64,000 nucleotides of DNA from Aquimarina megaterium XH134 (GCF_000520975.1 NZ_JACB01000001.1:1-64000); one strand, 5' to 3'; counted from the stretch's first letter, positions 1 to 10,100 are shown. Notes: a model not told the origin generated them from the letters alone. Numbers and translations: made by a program.

Positions 1-23
1 AGACGCTAGCGGGAGCGGGGGCC
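1..23. repeat. GC-rich motif at the left window edge
   Basis: A short GC-rich stretch (core GCGGGAGCGGGGGCC) ends 18 bases before the first ORF and stands out sharply from the AT-rich surroundings. A related GC-rich block lies in roughly opposite orientation at 561-575, on the other side of the ORF. Such motifs commonly flank small accessory genes in Bacteroidetes. Here it may be the end of a larger repeated or cassette-like element that continues outside the window. The element type is not resolved. Confidence 0.35.
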
Positions 24-41
24 AAAAAAGACAAATTAATT

Positions 42-530
42 ATGAAAAAAATAGTTGTAATAATTATAATTCTACCATTTCTTAGGTATTTTCCATTAAA
101 TTTTAATGAATCATTAAACGATTTTTTTGTTAATAACTCTTTCTATTTATCAATTATAGCAATATTCGCACTAACATTTTTTGCTTTTAAGATTAGAAAA
201 AGAATTACTTATATTGGCTTAGGAATAGTTTTATTTCAAATAGTATTAGGTAATCAAATTCAAAACATTTGCAATTATACAGTTATCGAAATCAATAAAG
301 GGAAACAAGTAAAGGATTTTAACAATCCATTTTTAGGAATGAAAATGAAACTAGGAGAAAATAACGCTGTTTTCGATTATGAAAATTATTTCTCCTCATA
401 CAAATCGTTGTTATTTGAAAAATCGCACGGCATAAAAGATGAAGACTTAAAAAATGATGAATTAAATTTTGAACTAACCGATGTTATTAAAATATATAAT
501 AATGATTGGTATTTAATAAGAGTAGATTGA
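42..530 (+). CDS. Small hypothetical membrane protein
   Basis: This 162-residue protein starts with ATG in an A-rich context. Residues 1-22 form a hydrophobic signal or anchor segment. A second hydrophobic pair follows (about residues 33-50 and 55-72), and the rest is a soluble, acidic and lysine-rich tail. I recognise no family. It sits between two GC-rich motifs and very close to the window edge, a setting typical of small cargo genes such as immunity-type proteins behind polymorphic toxin genes. The expected toxin gene would lie outside the window, so that role is only a guess. No signal peptidase II lipobox is visible. The coding assignment is fairly safe (starts, length, downstream terminator); the function is unknown. 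Confidence 0.55.
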   Translation: MKKIVVIIIILPFLRYFPLNFNESLNDFFVNNSFYLSIIAIFALTFFAFKIRKRITYIGLGIVLFQIVLGNQIQNICNYTVIEINKGKQVKDFNNPFLGMKMKLGENNAVFDYENYFSSYKSLLFEKSHGIKDEDLKNDELNFELTDVIKIYNNDWYLIRVD

Positions 531-560
531 AGGTAGTGTCAGTAATAGGTCAAACTAGTG

Positions 561-592
561 CCCCGCCCCTGATGGCGCGGATTTGCAATCCG
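561..592. repeat. GC-rich block with REP-like palindrome
   Basis: Just after the first ORF lies the GC-rich run CCCCGCCCCTGATGG, followed by the perfect inverted repeat CGGATT-TGC-AATCCG at 578-592. GGATT/AATCC palindromes of this kind recur between genes in Bacteroidetes genomes and are often linked to REP-associated tyrosine (Y1) transposases. No transposase is present here. Together with the GC-rich motif at 1-23 it brackets the 42-530 gene. Confidence 0.45.
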
Positions 593-610
593 TGAAACAT
601 ACCATAACAA

Positions 611-641
611 AAAACAGTCACTTAATAATGTGACTGTTTTT
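611..641. terminator. Bidirectional hairpin terminator
   Basis: The perfect stem AAAACAGTCAC (611-621) / GTGACTGTTTT (630-640) has an 8-base loop. It is followed by a T run on the plus strand, and by TTTTTT on the minus strand because the left arm is preceded by an A run. It can end transcription of the 42-530 gene on the plus strand and of the 51-residue peptide gene on the minus strand. Confidence 0.8.
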
Positions 642-674
642 ATCTAAAGAATATAGTATACTTATTCTTTACCA

Positions 675-830
675 TTAATGGATAGCCATTGCTGCATACA
701 TTATATTTAGCACATAACATTGCGGGCATAAAAAAAACGGAACGGGTTCTGGTTGTCTGTCATCACCTCCCCCATTGATTTTGGATAATTCTTTTCTATC
801 TAACTTCTTGAAATTTTTAAGATTGTTCAT
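675..830 (-). CDS. Double-glycine leader peptide, bacteriocin-like
   Basis: This short minus-strand ORF encodes 51 residues. The N-terminal part (MNNLKNFKKL...ELSKINGG, residues 1-21) is a textbook double-glycine leader: charged, with the LxxxELxxINGG pattern. In Bacteroidetes such leaders precede small exported or modified peptides processed by C39-peptidase ABC transporters. The 30-residue core after GG begins with GDD, then has a proline-rich stretch, a CPQC motif and a hydrophobic, methionine-rich tail ending in AMAIH. The two cysteines could form a disulfide or be modified. The bidirectional terminator at 611-641 sits 34 bases past the stop, which supports a real transcription unit. No processing transporter or modifying enzyme is in the window, so the biological role is open (bacteriocin, signal or RiPP precursor). 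Confidence 0.7.
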   Translation of the reverse strand: MNNLKNFKKLDRKELSKINGGGDDRQPEPVPFFLCPQCYVLNIMYAAMAIH

Positions 831-922
831 AATCAATTTGTTTTTGTTTACACATTTTTATAGAACGCTTAACCTGCATTTCTAAGCATAGTATAAACCT
901 AATAACAAAATGTTTTTTGAAT

Positions 923-960
923 GTCCGAAATGTTTGAATTTCAAAAAATTCGGACTTTTT
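923..960 (+). terminator. Hairpin followed by T run
   Basis: The stem GTCCGAA (923-929) / TTCGGAC (949-955) is followed by TTTTT, with an A/T-rich 19-base loop that could itself pair (TTGAA/TTTCAA). It has intrinsic-terminator form on the plus strand, but no plus-strand gene clearly ends here. It may insulate the minus-strand peptide gene from other transcription or be the end of a small RNA. The rest of 831-1041 shows nothing recognisable. Confidence 0.4.
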
Positions 961-1041
961 AGCGAGCGCTTCTATAGATATCAATTATAATTCTTGCGAA
1001 GTTGCGTAGCTTTGACAGCAGATTTAAGGTACAGATCCGTG

Positions 1042-3117
1042 CTATTTTTTTAACTCCATAATCTTTTTATCAAAGATCGGTTTACGTAAGAAGTACCATT
1101 TTAGCCTAAAACCAAATTCTTTATATTCAAAACCTGCTGCTGTAGCCGAAGCAATATTACTATACTTGCCATATATACCTGCTTTAAATCGTTCTGAAAA
1201 CCGATATCCAAATTTTCCTTCTGCTCTAAAAGTAGATGAACCCGGGTCGTCTTCTACAAATTGTCGACCCAAAGCTGCACTTGCATTATAAAACCACTTT
1301 TTTTGTGGGTCACTTACCACTTCTGCAAATAGCTCTCCTAAATTAAATCGTGCAGGACTAAAATAAATTACAGGCACTTGATTCTTAAAAGAAAGGTATT
1401 GATAATTAATACCTACTTTTAAAACAGGTCGTTGCAGTACCGTATAGTATAAAGAGGTAAAAAGTAGATTTCTGCTATTATCATCGGTTTGAGAAGTATA
1501 GATATACTGGGTATACCACCCCAAATTAAAATTGGTCCCCAGGTTATAATTCAAAAAGTAATTGTTCATTACAATCTCCCGGTTTAATAAATCTGCATTA
1601 AAATTTTGCAACTCTCTTTTATATCCAACATCTAAGTTTTGAAGTTTAAAAGGTTTTGTCTTTACTATCGCCTCGGCAACTAATTCTGTATATTCGGTTG
1701 TAAATCCATCGGCATTAGTGATTCCTATTTTGGATTGTAGAGAAACTTTTCCATTAAATTTATATACTCCCCCCAGCCAAAAATCATGAGAAGTGGCTTC
1801 ATTTTTGGTTACTGTATTTTTTGTAGTTCTATAATCGTATTGAATCTCTGATTTGAATTTGGCAGACAGAGGAATCTCGGTCTTTACTGTAATATTTACA
1901 GCTTCATTATCTCCGTTATCAAAAGTGAACGCTGTTTTCTCTTCGATAAATGGGGTATGTGATTTCTTTAACGTCTTTATCAATTTTTCTGCATCTTGTT
2001 GCTTTGGGTAGTATTCTAATGTTTTAAAGGCATATGTATAGGACTTCATATCCTCCCCCACAGCTCTATATGCATTTGCTATTCCTAAATTACCATCAAA
2101 AGATCCCTTATCTTTTTCTAATATCGTATCGTATTTTTGAAGACTGGTTTTAAAATTACTGGTATACATCCCATGAGTAGCCTGTAAAGCCAGTACTCTT
2201 GGGTGATCTGGATATAACTGCTGTAATCGGGCTATATCTTCTTTTGCTACGGCAAATTTCCTGTTCCATAATAGCGCTTGTATATATCGTTCTCGTGTAG
2301 ATAAGTAGAGTTCTTTATCTTCTTTAAACTTTTTTACTTTATGCATCGCCATACCAGCTATAGTTAATGCTTTTTTCTCTTTATGTCTTTTATGCGCTAC
2401 AAGAGCCAGGCCATTTAGCGATATAATACTATCCTTAGGATTAACTGCCAAAGCAGTATATGCTTTTTCTGCATGATCTAAGTCATTAGTCATGAGATAC
2501 AGGTTTGCTTTGTTTAACTGGGTATCCTTATCATTAGGAAAATCAATTAGGTTTTGATCTAATAATGCAATGGCCTCATCATATTTTTTGTCTTGTGCAA
2601 TGGTATTGGCATACCCAAGACGAATATATTTGCGCGATAACAGAGCATTGGGATTTCCTTCTTGTAATTGTAATGCATTGTTAACCATCTTTAATGCATT
2701 TTCATATTTTTTGAGATTAGAAAGTGTATTTGCGTACCCCAATACTGCAGGAAAGCTTTTACTATCTTCTTTAATCAATTTTTCATAAAACGTTTCAGCT
2801 TTGGCAAACTCGCTATTCCAGAGTAGTGATTCGGCATAATTTAGTTTAATTTCGAAATCATCTGGATATTCTTTTTTTAGCCCTGTAAAAATAGATACCG
2901 CCTGTTGCGAATCTCCTAGTAACCCCACTGCTCTTCCGTAACACAAACGTGCTGTTTTGTTATCGGGATATTGTTTTAGAATTTTATCAAAAAAAGATTT
3001 TGCCTTATCATATTTACCGGTTTCTAAATACGTAAACCCTTCTTGCATATCTTGTGCAAATAGAAGTGAAAATGAAAACAAAAATATAAGGCTAATAAAA
3101 AATGACTTTAGGTGCAT
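1042..3117 (-). CDS. TPR protein with C-terminal outer-membrane barrel
   Basis: This 691-residue protein has a signal peptide (about residues 1-21, cleavage after SLLFA-Q). Around ten tetratricopeptide-type helical repeats run from about residue 25 to 385 (for example LETGKYDKAKSFFDKIL, LGYANTLSNLKKYENALKM). The last 290 residues are rich in alternating aromatic and polar strands and end in FRLKWYFL, as in outer-membrane barrels of the YaiO/TPR-porin kind. This layout matches periplasmic TPR scaffolds fused to an export pore, as in PgaA, PelB and BcsC, though it is shorter than PelB or BcsC. With glycosyltransferases, a flippase and a GH5 hydrolase next door, export of an exopolysaccharide is the natural inference. 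It lies opposite the GT2 gene at 3689, and the two share a 570-base non-coding region. The family call is good; the substrate is unknown. Confidence 0.75.
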   Translation of the reverse strand: MHLKSFFISLIFLFSFSLLFAQDMQEGFTYLETGKYDKAKSFFDKILKQYPDNKTARLCYGRAVGLLGDSQQAVSIFTGLKKEYPDDFEIKLNYAESLLWNSEFAKAETFYEKLIKEDSKSFPAVLGYANTLSNLKKYENALKMVNNALQLQEGNPNALLSRKYIRLGYANTIAQDKKYDEAIALLDQNLIDFPNDKDTQLNKANLYLMTNDLDHAEKAYTALAVNPKDSIISLNGLALVAHKRHKEKKALTIAGMAMHKVKKFKEDKELYLSTRERYIQALLWNRKFAVAKEDIARLQQLYPDHPRVLALQATHGMYTSNFKTSLQKYDTILEKDKGSFDGNLGIANAYRAVGEDMKSYTYAFKTLEYYPKQQDAEKLIKTLKKSHTPFIEEKTAFTFDNGDNEAVNITVKTEIPLSAKFKSEIQYDYRTTKNTVTKNEATSHDFWLGGVYKFNGKVSLQSKIGITNADGFTTEYTELVAEAIVKTKPFKLQNLDVGYKRELQNFNADLLNREIVMNNYFLNYNLGTNFNLGWYTQYIYTSQTDDNSRNLLFTSLYYTVLQRPVLKVGINYQYLSFKNQVPVIYFSPARFNLGELFAEVVSDPQKKWFYNASAALGRQFVEDDPGSSTFRAEGKFGYRFSERFKAGIYGKYSNIASATAAGFEYKEFGFRLKWYFLRKPIFDKKIMELKK

Positions 3118-3398
3118 TATTTTGTGTAATAGTTGATTAACATCGTTAAAGTAAGAATAACTAAAAAAACAGCAGTCAAAAACTTAATAAGTTTTATAAA
3201 AATAATATCTCTACCCTGGATTCATTTAACAAAAAATGTATCGACGTTAACATAATTTTAAATAATTAAGGAGTAAAACAGGGGAAAAACCCCCTTTTTT
3301 TAACATTAAAATAATCGAAAAATCATTTTTTTCTTTAACATTTGTAGTATTTTACCTTCTTTTTTAAATCAAAAAATGTTAAAATTTCAGTAAAAAAT

Positions 3399-3412
3399 GT
3401 CGATTAATCGAC
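3399..3412. promoter_or_regulatory. Perfect palindrome in divergent intergenic region
   Basis: GTCGATTAATCGAC is a perfect 14-base palindrome in the otherwise AT-rich 3118-3688 region between two divergent EPS-locus genes. Its symmetry and position fit a dimeric regulator site. No matching regulator is encoded nearby. The rest of this region has no ORF and no exact TAnnTTTG promoter that I can find. Confidence 0.3.
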
Positions 3413-3607
3413 GAAATACACTGTTTTTGGCATTTGCGTAAATATTTTGTGGTTTTACCATAACCAAATTTCAAAAACCAGTATTACTTTTACAACGAGT
3501 TGATAACTAGCGCTTAGCATCAATTCGAGATTACAGTAAATTCGTCAAAATGTAAAATAGTCTTCAAAAATCCCCAGAAGAATGTTTAACATGTTTTAAA
3601 AGATTAA

Positions 3608-3669
3608 GGTCTAAAAAAATAATAAAGACCAGTATTAAAAAACCAATACTTCTACTACCCCGGAAGTAT
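3608..3669 (+). promoter_or_regulatory. Structured leader with competing hairpins
   Basis: Just before the GT2 gene, GGTCT (3608-3612) pairs with AGACC (3626-3630). Then AGTATT (3631-3636) can pair with AATACT (3645-3650), while overlapping ATACTTC (3646-3652) can instead pair with GAAGTAT (3663-3669). The last two stems are mutually exclusive, and the second covers the upstream ATG at 3668. This could be a translational or attenuation control element, but the stems are short and this is inference only. Confidence 0.3.
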
Positions 3670-3688
3670 GTCCCAAAATCTAAAAAAA

Positions 3689-4495
3689 ATGACGAAAATT
3701 ACCGGAATTATTATCCCATGCTATAATGAATATAATAGACTGGATCAAAAAAAGTTTTGCGATTTCTTAAGCAAAAATTCTAACTACCACTTATGTTTTG
3801 TAAATGACGGCAGTTCTGATGACACTTTAAAAATGTTGTGCGAGCTCAAAGAGTTTGATCCACAAAGGATAGCAGTACTTGATCTCGAACATAACCAAGG
3901 TAAGGCTACCGCAGTACAAACCGGAGCAAACTACCTGGCAGATATAGACATTATAGAAAATATTGCTTTTCTTGATGCCGACCTTTCTACATCATTAGAA
4001 GAAATGGACAACTTAGTAAAGAAACTAAATAGTGATCCAAAACTAACCATGGTTTTTGGTTCTAGAAAAGCAGCCGAAGCAAACAATATTGAAAGAAATA
4101 TAATTAGAAAGCTCTTATCAAACTTTGTTGGATTCTTTATCCGATTTATTCTTCAGCTTCCTATTAAAGATACACAGTGTGGTGCAAAAGTATTTAAGAA
4201 AAGTATCATCGAAAATGTATATAGCCAACGATTTATAAGCAGATGGCTATTTGATATCGAAATCTTTCTTCGATTAAAAAAACATGTAGGGTTAAAAGAT
4301 CTGTTAAACTGTATTAGTGAAGAACCACTAGATAGTTGGATTGAAGTAGAAGGCTCTAAAATAACATTAAAAGATTCTTTTCTTATCCCGATCAATCTAT
4401 TAATGATTTGGTTTAGCTACTTCAAAATTAAAACAAATAGCAAAAGTGCCTCAGATATTTTCAACCTTAAAACAAACTACTATATGGTAAGATAA
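3689..4495 (+). CDS. GT2 family glycosyltransferase, Alg5/DPM1-like
   Basis: A GT-A fold family 2 glycosyltransferase of 268 residues from the chosen start. Visible motifs are the N-terminal GIIIPCYNE, the nucleotide-binding NDGSSDDT, the DxD-region DADLST, FGSRK, and DTQCGAKVF, which is typical of polyprenyl-phosphate sugar transferases (Alg5/DPM1 side of the family). A hydrophobic stretch (NFVGFFIRFILQL) just before DTQCG suggests membrane contact. A start at 3668 adds seven residues (MSQNLKK). I prefer 3689 because the paralogue at 18483 begins directly at the equivalent point and the A-rich run before it is typical. It probably makes a lipid-linked sugar, or adds a sugar to one, for the polysaccharide assembled by this locus. 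The donor is unknown. Confidence 0.85.
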   Translation: MTKITGIIIPCYNEYNRLDQKKFCDFLSKNSNYHLCFVNDGSSDDTLKMLCELKEFDPQRIAVLDLEHNQGKATAVQTGANYLADIDIIENIAFLDADLSTSLEEMDNLVKKLNSDPKLTMVFGSRKAAEANNIERNIIRKLLSNFVGFFIRFILQLPIKDTQCGAKVFKKSIIENVYSQRFISRWLFDIEIFLRLKKHVGLKDLLNCISEEPLDSWIEVEGSKITLKDSFLIPINLLMIWFSYFKIKTNSKSASDIFNLKTNYYMVR

Positions 4496-4590
4496 CTACT
4501 TTTCTTCTTTAGCAAAATTTAATTCAAAATCTATTTTAACTATCAAAAAAACGTCTGTATTAGTTTTAATACATACGACCAGTATATACT

Positions 4591-7500
4591 ATGAAAAAGA
4601 TCATTATCCTTTTGATAATTCTCCTAGCGAATATTACGTATGCCCAACAATCTTTTGATTGTAACGAGGGAAAATTTTATCAGGTAATTTCTGGAGCATT
4701 ACGATCATACGACCCGATAACAGGAACATACTCAGACCCTCTTCATACGCATACAGCGTACAATGCGGGAGGATATAACCCTGTAGATAACTTTTTATAT
4801 GCAATTAGAAATAGCGATAAGCATTTATTACGTATCGGAACAGACATGGTAGTAGATCTAGGCGCTGTGGCCCAAAACGGAGGTGTTTCTTTTGGTGGTG
4901 GTTATGCTGCCGATGTAGATAGCGAAGGAAATCTATGGGTTTTTCAAAACGCACTCGACAAACAATCTTTTCATAAGATTACCAATCTTCAAAGCTATGA
5001 TGGTTCTTCATCTCCTACATTTGAGATTGTAGTATCTGATCAGGCTTCACCAAGTACTTGTGCAGATATCGTATTTATAGATGGTAATCTATATGGCGGT
5101 AGCAAAGGAAATGTGTATAAATGGGATCTTACAACAGCTACACCTGCTTTTAGCTATAAGTCTGTTACAGATTTACCTAGTCATACATTTGGTGCGTGTT
5201 ATACCGACACCAGTAACCGATTATATGTATCTAGTAATAAAGGTGGATTGTATTTAGTAAATGACTATGAGTCTGCTACTCCTTATGCTACATTATTAAA
5301 CAATACAGAAGTAACAAATTCTAATGATGGCTTTAAATGTGCAGTTGGAGTATCTCCTATAGACGCTGATAAAGATGAAGTATTAGATCCTTTTGATAAA
5401 GATACCGATGGTGACGGAATCCCTGATGTTGTAGAAGGTGGTGGAATAGACCCATATGGAGACGATGACTCTGATGGAATTTTTAATTACCTGGATCCGG
5501 ATTTTGGTAACACCTGTAATAGTGGAGTGTCTTTGGCTTTTGATACTGATCGTGACGGAGTTCCTAATGCATTGGATCTTGATAGTGATAACGATGGGAT
5601 ATTTGATATCGTTGAAGCCGGACTAGGAAGTTATGACACCAATGGAGATGGTTTTTTTAATTCTGAAGATGATAATTTTGTGGATTCTGATCTTGATGGA
5701 ATTGCAGACATAGTAGACGTTGATCAAACCGGAGTTGCCTTCTACCCTACCGATACCGATGGTGACTTAATTTATGATCCATACGATATTGATGCAGATC
5801 AAGACGGTATTATTGATCTTATCGAAGGGCAAAACAGCGCAAGTTTCGTAACCCTTTCTGGTTCTGATCAGGATAGAGATGGTATGGACGATGCTTTTGA
5901 TCCAGATCATGGTGGTACTCCCCAAGGATATGTAAATACTGATGGTACTGATAATCCAGACTTTATGGATACCGATTCTAATAATGATGGAACTTTGGAT
6001 ACTGTAGATGGGTATGATACTAACAGTGATGGTACTGCTGATACAGTTGCCGCAGGAAATGATTTTGATCAGGATGGCTTAGATGATAATTTTGATTTAA
6101 AAGAAACTGTATTTGATTCTGATAACGGAAACCAAACTCCAAGCAGTTTTCCTGTACTAAGTATCGGTCAGCGATACCAATATCCAGGAACATACAATAG
6201 TAACGGAACGCCAGACTATCTGGGAACAAACGAAACACTCGCTTCTGATTATCTCACACGAATCGATAACGCATTACCAGAAGGAAACTCTGTACCAAAT
6301 CTTAACCCGAATTATATCTACTCGGGATATGACACCAATGTTATTATTGAAAGTACAACGAATGTTTCTGTAACTTTTATTGGTGAAAACACAAATTATA
6401 AAAATACACTAGGTTTTTATACCTATGATATCAATAGTCCTTCTGCTGCGGCTCCTAGCCCAGAAGATATAACTATTGTATTTCCTAATGCTTCTAAAAC
6501 AGGTAGTAATGGTGAATTAAATGCTGGTAACACTGTAAACATAGGAAGTTTTGCAGCAGATACTGGTATTGGCTGGGTATTACTTGTAAACGGTTGGAAT
6601 GGTAGCACCGTAGACTCTGGGTTATGGCAAATCTATTCTAATCCTGATTACAATCCAGAATGTGATGAAGCCCTACGACCACATAATATCTTGCTTGCTG
6701 ATACGGCAAATGAGAGTATCGTACTTGGTTTTGAAGATATTAGAAGAGATTATCCGGGAGCAGATCACGATTTTAATGATGTTCTTTTTCATATCAAAGC
6801 TGATCAATACTCCTCCTTAAAAACTACAAACATCCCAGAATTAACAGAAGAAGGTGTTGTAACTTCTGGAAACGACGGTGGATTAGAAAGTAATGGTGAC
6901 CTGGCTAGTTTAATTGCCAAAAGAAATTTTTTAAGATCAAAAACGAACAACGTATACAATCAAAAGAAATTACAGAAACGTTTCGCTCCAGGTCAAAAAT
7001 CATACAAGTCTGGTAATAACCAAGATTTAAGTATTTATTTCCCAACAACCGGTGCTACAGGAACAGAAACATCTTTTGTTTCTAGCCCAGACGATCTAAT
7101 TGGTATAACCAATGCTACAGCGGTATTTTCGATAGACTACTACAATCAAAATAAGAGAGTTGGAGCTGCCCTGGCTATGGCAACCAAAGGATCTGTTTAT
7201 GATCATTCTAAAACGATCTGTGACAGACTTAATGGTTCTGTATTAGAAGATATAAGAACATTAACGATTCGAAATCATACTTTGGTAAATACCAAAATCA
7301 GAAGAGTTACCGGAGAAGTTGAACAAGCCTTACATTTTTCTGTAAGAATAGATGAGTTTCAAAATGAATTATATAGCTTATGGAATATCGATCAATATCC
7401 AGAAGGCGACTACCTTAACTTCCAGATTTGGGGTGGTTCTATCCCACAGGTAGCAACTATCGCAAATACGATTATCGATAAATTGATCGAACAAAAATCA

Positions 7501-8619
7501 TTAGGTAAAACTTTTATCCCCAATAATATCCCATCTGTATTTGTACAAAAAGGATTTTATAGAGATGGTAAACTTGTTCTGGATATTGTAAATAAATCAG
7601 AAGTAAGTCAGTTCAATTTCAGAGGAAACAAAAGAATTACCGAACTTTCTAAAGAAGAACTAATTACCAAAACGATATCCTTATCTGGTAAATATCAAGA
7701 AACTATTACTGTAGAAACCGGATACTTATTTGATATTGGATTTGCAATTACGGGAGATAATCCCAATACAGCAGATGTATTATACCTGGCAGATGGTCCA
7801 TGGGGTATCGATTTTCTTGAGCAGGGAGCTACTGTATTTAATTTTGAAATCATAAAAAATAAAAACAGTGACACGCAAGAAGGGCATTATCAAGTAGAAC
7901 GAGATGCCAAAGTAAGTGGTAACCTTAAAGAAACCGTGAACTTGTTTAGAAATATTCTTGGTGGTGATCTAACCCTAAATGTTTCTGAGTATGATGCAGT
8001 TGAGTTTGAATTATATACAGATAGAGATGTAGAAGTAATTTTAGTAACCAAAGATCTTGTAAACTGGAATGACAGACTTAGATATACCATAAAAGCAAGT
8101 GATACAAAAGAAACATATACCATTCCTTTTTCAGAGTTTTCGAGTAAAGCAAAACAAAGTGTTTCTATCGATGAGTTAAGAAGTGTGGTATTTTCTATTC
8201 AGGGTGATTACCAAAGCTTTGTTCTTTTTAATCTAGAAGTTGCTAAACTTGCTTTTACCAAGGAGAAAGAAAATACCGATGACACTACCGATGAGGAAGA
8301 TAGTGATGCTACAATTATTAATAATGATGATATCGAGGACATTGCGCTAACCACAGATAATAATACTGTTATACATAATTCTCCTAACCCATTCAGGACA
8401 CAAACAACGATCAAAATGCCTACAGTAAATCAAAAAATTACAATTTCTGTAATCGATATGCTGGGTAGAGTTGTACAAAAAGAAGAGTTAGGAAGTGTAG
8501 CAGCCCCATCGGATACTTTTACGTTTACTGCCAAGAATTTACAGCAAGGAGTGTATAAGTATATTATTAGAGGAGATGACTTTAAGAAAAGATACGAGGG
8601 AAGTTTTTTAATACAATAG
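4591..8619 (+). CDS. T9SS-secreted LruC/DUF4114 calcium-repeat protein
   Basis: A 1342-residue secreted protein. The signal peptide covers residues 1-18 (TYA-QQ). A propeller-like DUF6923-type region (about 20-250) is followed by thrombospondin type 3 calcium-binding repeats (about 253-510, many DxDxDG units). A DUF4114-type segment (about 660-740; WxLYSNPxYNPE-like, DHDFNDVLF) and an LruC-like region (about 830-1050; QIWGG) come next. A CBM11/CIA30-like beta-sandwich (about 1100-1220) and an acidic linker lead to a type A T9SS sorting domain (about 1258-1342; [23 protein letters not shown]). It should be secreted and anchored at the cell surface. The leader carries GTATTA/TAATAC (4557-4572) and AGTATATACT (4581-4590) directly before ATG. 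Within an EPS locus it may act as a surface or matrix protein that holds the polymer; that role is inferred. Confidence 0.85.
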   Translation: MKKIIILLIILLANITYAQQSFDCNEGKFYQVISGALRSYDPITGTYSDPLHTHTAYNAGGYNPVDNFLYAIRNSDKHLLRIGTDMVVDLGAVAQNGGVSFGGGYAADVDSEGNLWVFQNALDKQSFHKITNLQSYDGSSSPTFEIVVSDQASPSTCADIVFIDGNLYGGSKGNVYKWDLTTATPAFSYKSVTDLPSHTFGACYTDTSNRLYVSSNKGGLYLVNDYESATPYATLLNNTEVTNSNDGFKCAVGVSPIDADKDEVLDPFDKDTDGDGIPDVVEGGGIDPYGDDDSDGIFNYLDPDFGNTCNSGVSLAFDTDRDGVPNALDLDSDNDGIFDIVEAGLGSYDTNGDGFFNSEDDNFVDSDLDGIADIVDVDQTGVAFYPTDTDGDLIYDPYDIDADQDGIIDLIEGQNSASFVTLSGSDQDRDGMDDAFDPDHGGTPQGYVNTDGTDNPDFMDTDSNNDGTLDTVDGYDTNSDGTADTVAAGNDFDQDGLDDNFDLKETVFDSDNGNQTPSSFPVLSIGQRYQYPGTYNSNGTPDYLGTNETLASDYLTRIDNALPEGNSVPNLNPNYIYSGYDTNVIIESTTNVSVTFIGENTNYKNTLGFYTYDINSPSAAAPSPEDITIVFPNASKTGSNGELNAGNTVNIGSFAADTGIGWVLLVNGWNGSTVDSGLWQIYSNPDYNPECDEALRPHNILLADTANESIVLGFEDIRRDYPGADHDFNDVLFHIKADQYSSLKTTNIPELTEEGVVTSGNDGGLESNGDLASLIAKRNFLRSKTNNVYNQKKLQKRFAPGQKSYKSGNNQDLSIYFPTTGATGTETSFVSSPDDLIGITNATAVFSIDYYNQNKRVGAALAMATKGSVYDHSKTICDRLNGSVLEDIRTLTIRNHTLVNTKIRRVTGEVEQALHFSVRIDEFQNELYSLWNIDQYPEGDYLNFQIWGGSIPQVATIANTIIDKLIEQKSLGKTFIPNNIPSVFVQKGFYRDGKLVLDIVNKSEVSQFNFRGNKRITELSKEELITKTISLSGKYQETITVETGYLFDIGFAITGDNPNTADVLYLADGPWGIDFLEQGATVFNFEIIKNKNSDTQEGHYQVERDAKVSGNLKETVNLFRNILGGDLTLNVSEYDAVEFELYTDRDVEVILVTKDLVNWNDRLRYTIKASDTKETYTIPFSEFSSKAKQSVSIDELRSVVFSIQGDYQSFVLFNLEVAKLAFTKEKENTDDTTDEEDSDATIINNDDIEDIALTTDNNTVIHNSPNPFRTQTTIKMPTVNQKITISVIDMLGRVVQKEELGSVAAPSDTFTFTAKNLQQGVYKYIIRGDDFKKRYEGSFLIQ

Positions 8620-8635
8620 CAATAGTTAATAAAAA

Positions 8636-8675
8636 CCACTATACTACCTAAAAAAACAGGTGGTATAGTGGCTTT
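8636..8675 (+). terminator. Intrinsic terminator after the LruC gene
   Basis: A 14-bp stem with one G-T wobble (8636-8649 with 8658-8671; CCACTATAC...GTATAGTGG) encloses an A-rich loop and is followed by CTTT. It lies 17 bases past the stop codon and separates the LruC gene from the flippase. Confidence 0.75.
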
Positions 8676-8735
8676 ATAAAAAAGAGATTTTTTTTAGAAT
8701 AAAATGTAAAGGTTGGAAAATTAAAAACTAACTTT

Positions 8736-9998
8736 ATGAATATGATTCTTAATACTGCTTTAAAAAAATTGAGTGCTGAACAAAAATTTATGATCAGCGT
8801 TATCATTGTTAATGGAGGAAACTATCTATATAACCTGATATTAGGAAGAATCTTAGGTCCCGAACAATTTGCAGATGCAGCATTATTAATTACTTTTCTT
8901 TTGGTTTTATCGTTTATAGCGATGACATTTCAGCTATCTACCGCCAAATTCTCTGTTCTTTTTGAGGATTCAATATTTAAAAGTTTTATTAATATTATTT
9001 ATAAATATTCAAGTAGTATCGGGGTTGTCTTTGGTGCACTCTTAGTTATTTTTTCCAAACAACTTCAGTTACTTTTTAATACTCAATCTTCTGCTATGTT
9101 TACCATTTTTGGGATTGGTGTCCCTATTTATTTTATAATGAGTGTTAACAGAGGAGTGTTTCAGGGCAGTAAAAAGTTTGACAGCCTTGCAATTACCTAC
9201 CAGGGAGAGATGCTAAGCAGATTGGTTATTACTCTTATTTTAATTTACACCTTAGGTTTACAATCTTCTATTTTAGTTGCTTTGGGTATTGCAATTTCTT
9301 TTTTGTTTGGGTTGCTACCCTTTCGTTCTCAAGATATAGAGATCACAAAAAAACATAAACTACCATCTGCAGAATCTAAATATATCATTAAGTTTTTCTT
9401 ACTAACAGCTTTCTATGAGCTTACTCAAATCATAATCAACAATAGTGACATCCTGATGGTTAAACATTATTTTGAAACTTATGAGGCAGGTCTATATGCA
9501 TCCTTAGCATTGATTGGCAGAGTCGTTTATTTTGTTGCCTGGATGTTTGTAATGTTACTATTACCCAAAGTGGTAGAAAAACAAAAAGAAGGAGAATCTC
9601 ATGCTCCTATCTTGTTTAAGTATGTGTTCTATATCACATTGCTTTCGGCTTCAATTGTTCTGGGGTGTTACCTATTTCCCGAATTCGTGATCAATATCAT
9701 GTTTGGCTCAGAATATTTAAGTGTTGCGCCACTACTGTGGAAATATGCAATCGCAACTTCGCTTTTTGCTATTTCTAACATTTTTGCCTATTATTTTTTA
9801 TCCTTAGATCAATATATACCAGTTGTATTATCGGCGTTACTTGGGGTTTCGCAAGTGGTACTTATCATATTCTTTCACGACACATTATCTGATATTGTTA
9901 TTATGCAAATAATAGCAATGGCTATTCTTCTCATATTTCAGGTCTTCTTTTTTTTAAGCTATCAGAAGATATCTAAAAAAGGCTCAACGAACAATTAA
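8736..9998 (+). CDS. Wzx/PelG-like polysaccharide flippase
   Basis: A 420-residue integral membrane protein with about 12 predicted helices and no signal peptide. The N-terminus (NYLYNLILGRILGPEQFADAALLI) is the classic start of MATE/MVF-superfamily oligosaccharide flippases (Wzx, polysaccharide biosynthesis proteins, PelG). Positively charged loops and the length (Wzx and PelG are about 400-460) fit. It should move lipid-linked glycans, or a polymer made by the cytosolic glycosyltransferases, across the inner membrane. It is followed by two STAS genes and a GT4 gene in the same orientation. Membership of the superfamily is clear, but I cannot separate Wzx-type from PelG-type use from sequence alone. 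Confidence 0.85.
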   Translation: MNMILNTALKKLSAEQKFMISVIIVNGGNYLYNLILGRILGPEQFADAALLITFLLVLSFIAMTFQLSTAKFSVLFEDSIFKSFINIIYKYSSSIGVVFGALLVIFSKQLQLLFNTQSSAMFTIFGIGVPIYFIMSVNRGVFQGSKKFDSLAITYQGEMLSRLVITLILIYTLGLQSSILVALGIAISFLFGLLPFRSQDIEITKKHKLPSAESKYIIKFFLLTAFYELTQIIINNSDILMVKHYFETYEAGLYASLALIGRVVYFVAWMFVMLLLPKVVEKQKEGESHAPILFKYVFYITLLSASIVLGCYLFPEFVINIMFGSEYLSVAPLLWKYAIATSLFAISNIFAYYFLSLDQYIPVVLSALLGVSQVVLIIFFHDTLSDIVIMQIIAMAILLIFQVFFFLSYQKISKKGSTNN

Positions 9999-10100
9999 AT
10001 CAATTCATCGAAGGATACTTGCAACTCAACAGATTTAGCGTAGAGATGCAAAAAAAATGATCCATCTTTGAAATAATAACAACCTACAAAACAAGAAGTT

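Noticed and set aside
910..990. 26-codon plus-strand ORF with FECPKC
   Set aside because: It overlaps the hairpin at 923-955, has no promoter or conserved form and is too short to support.
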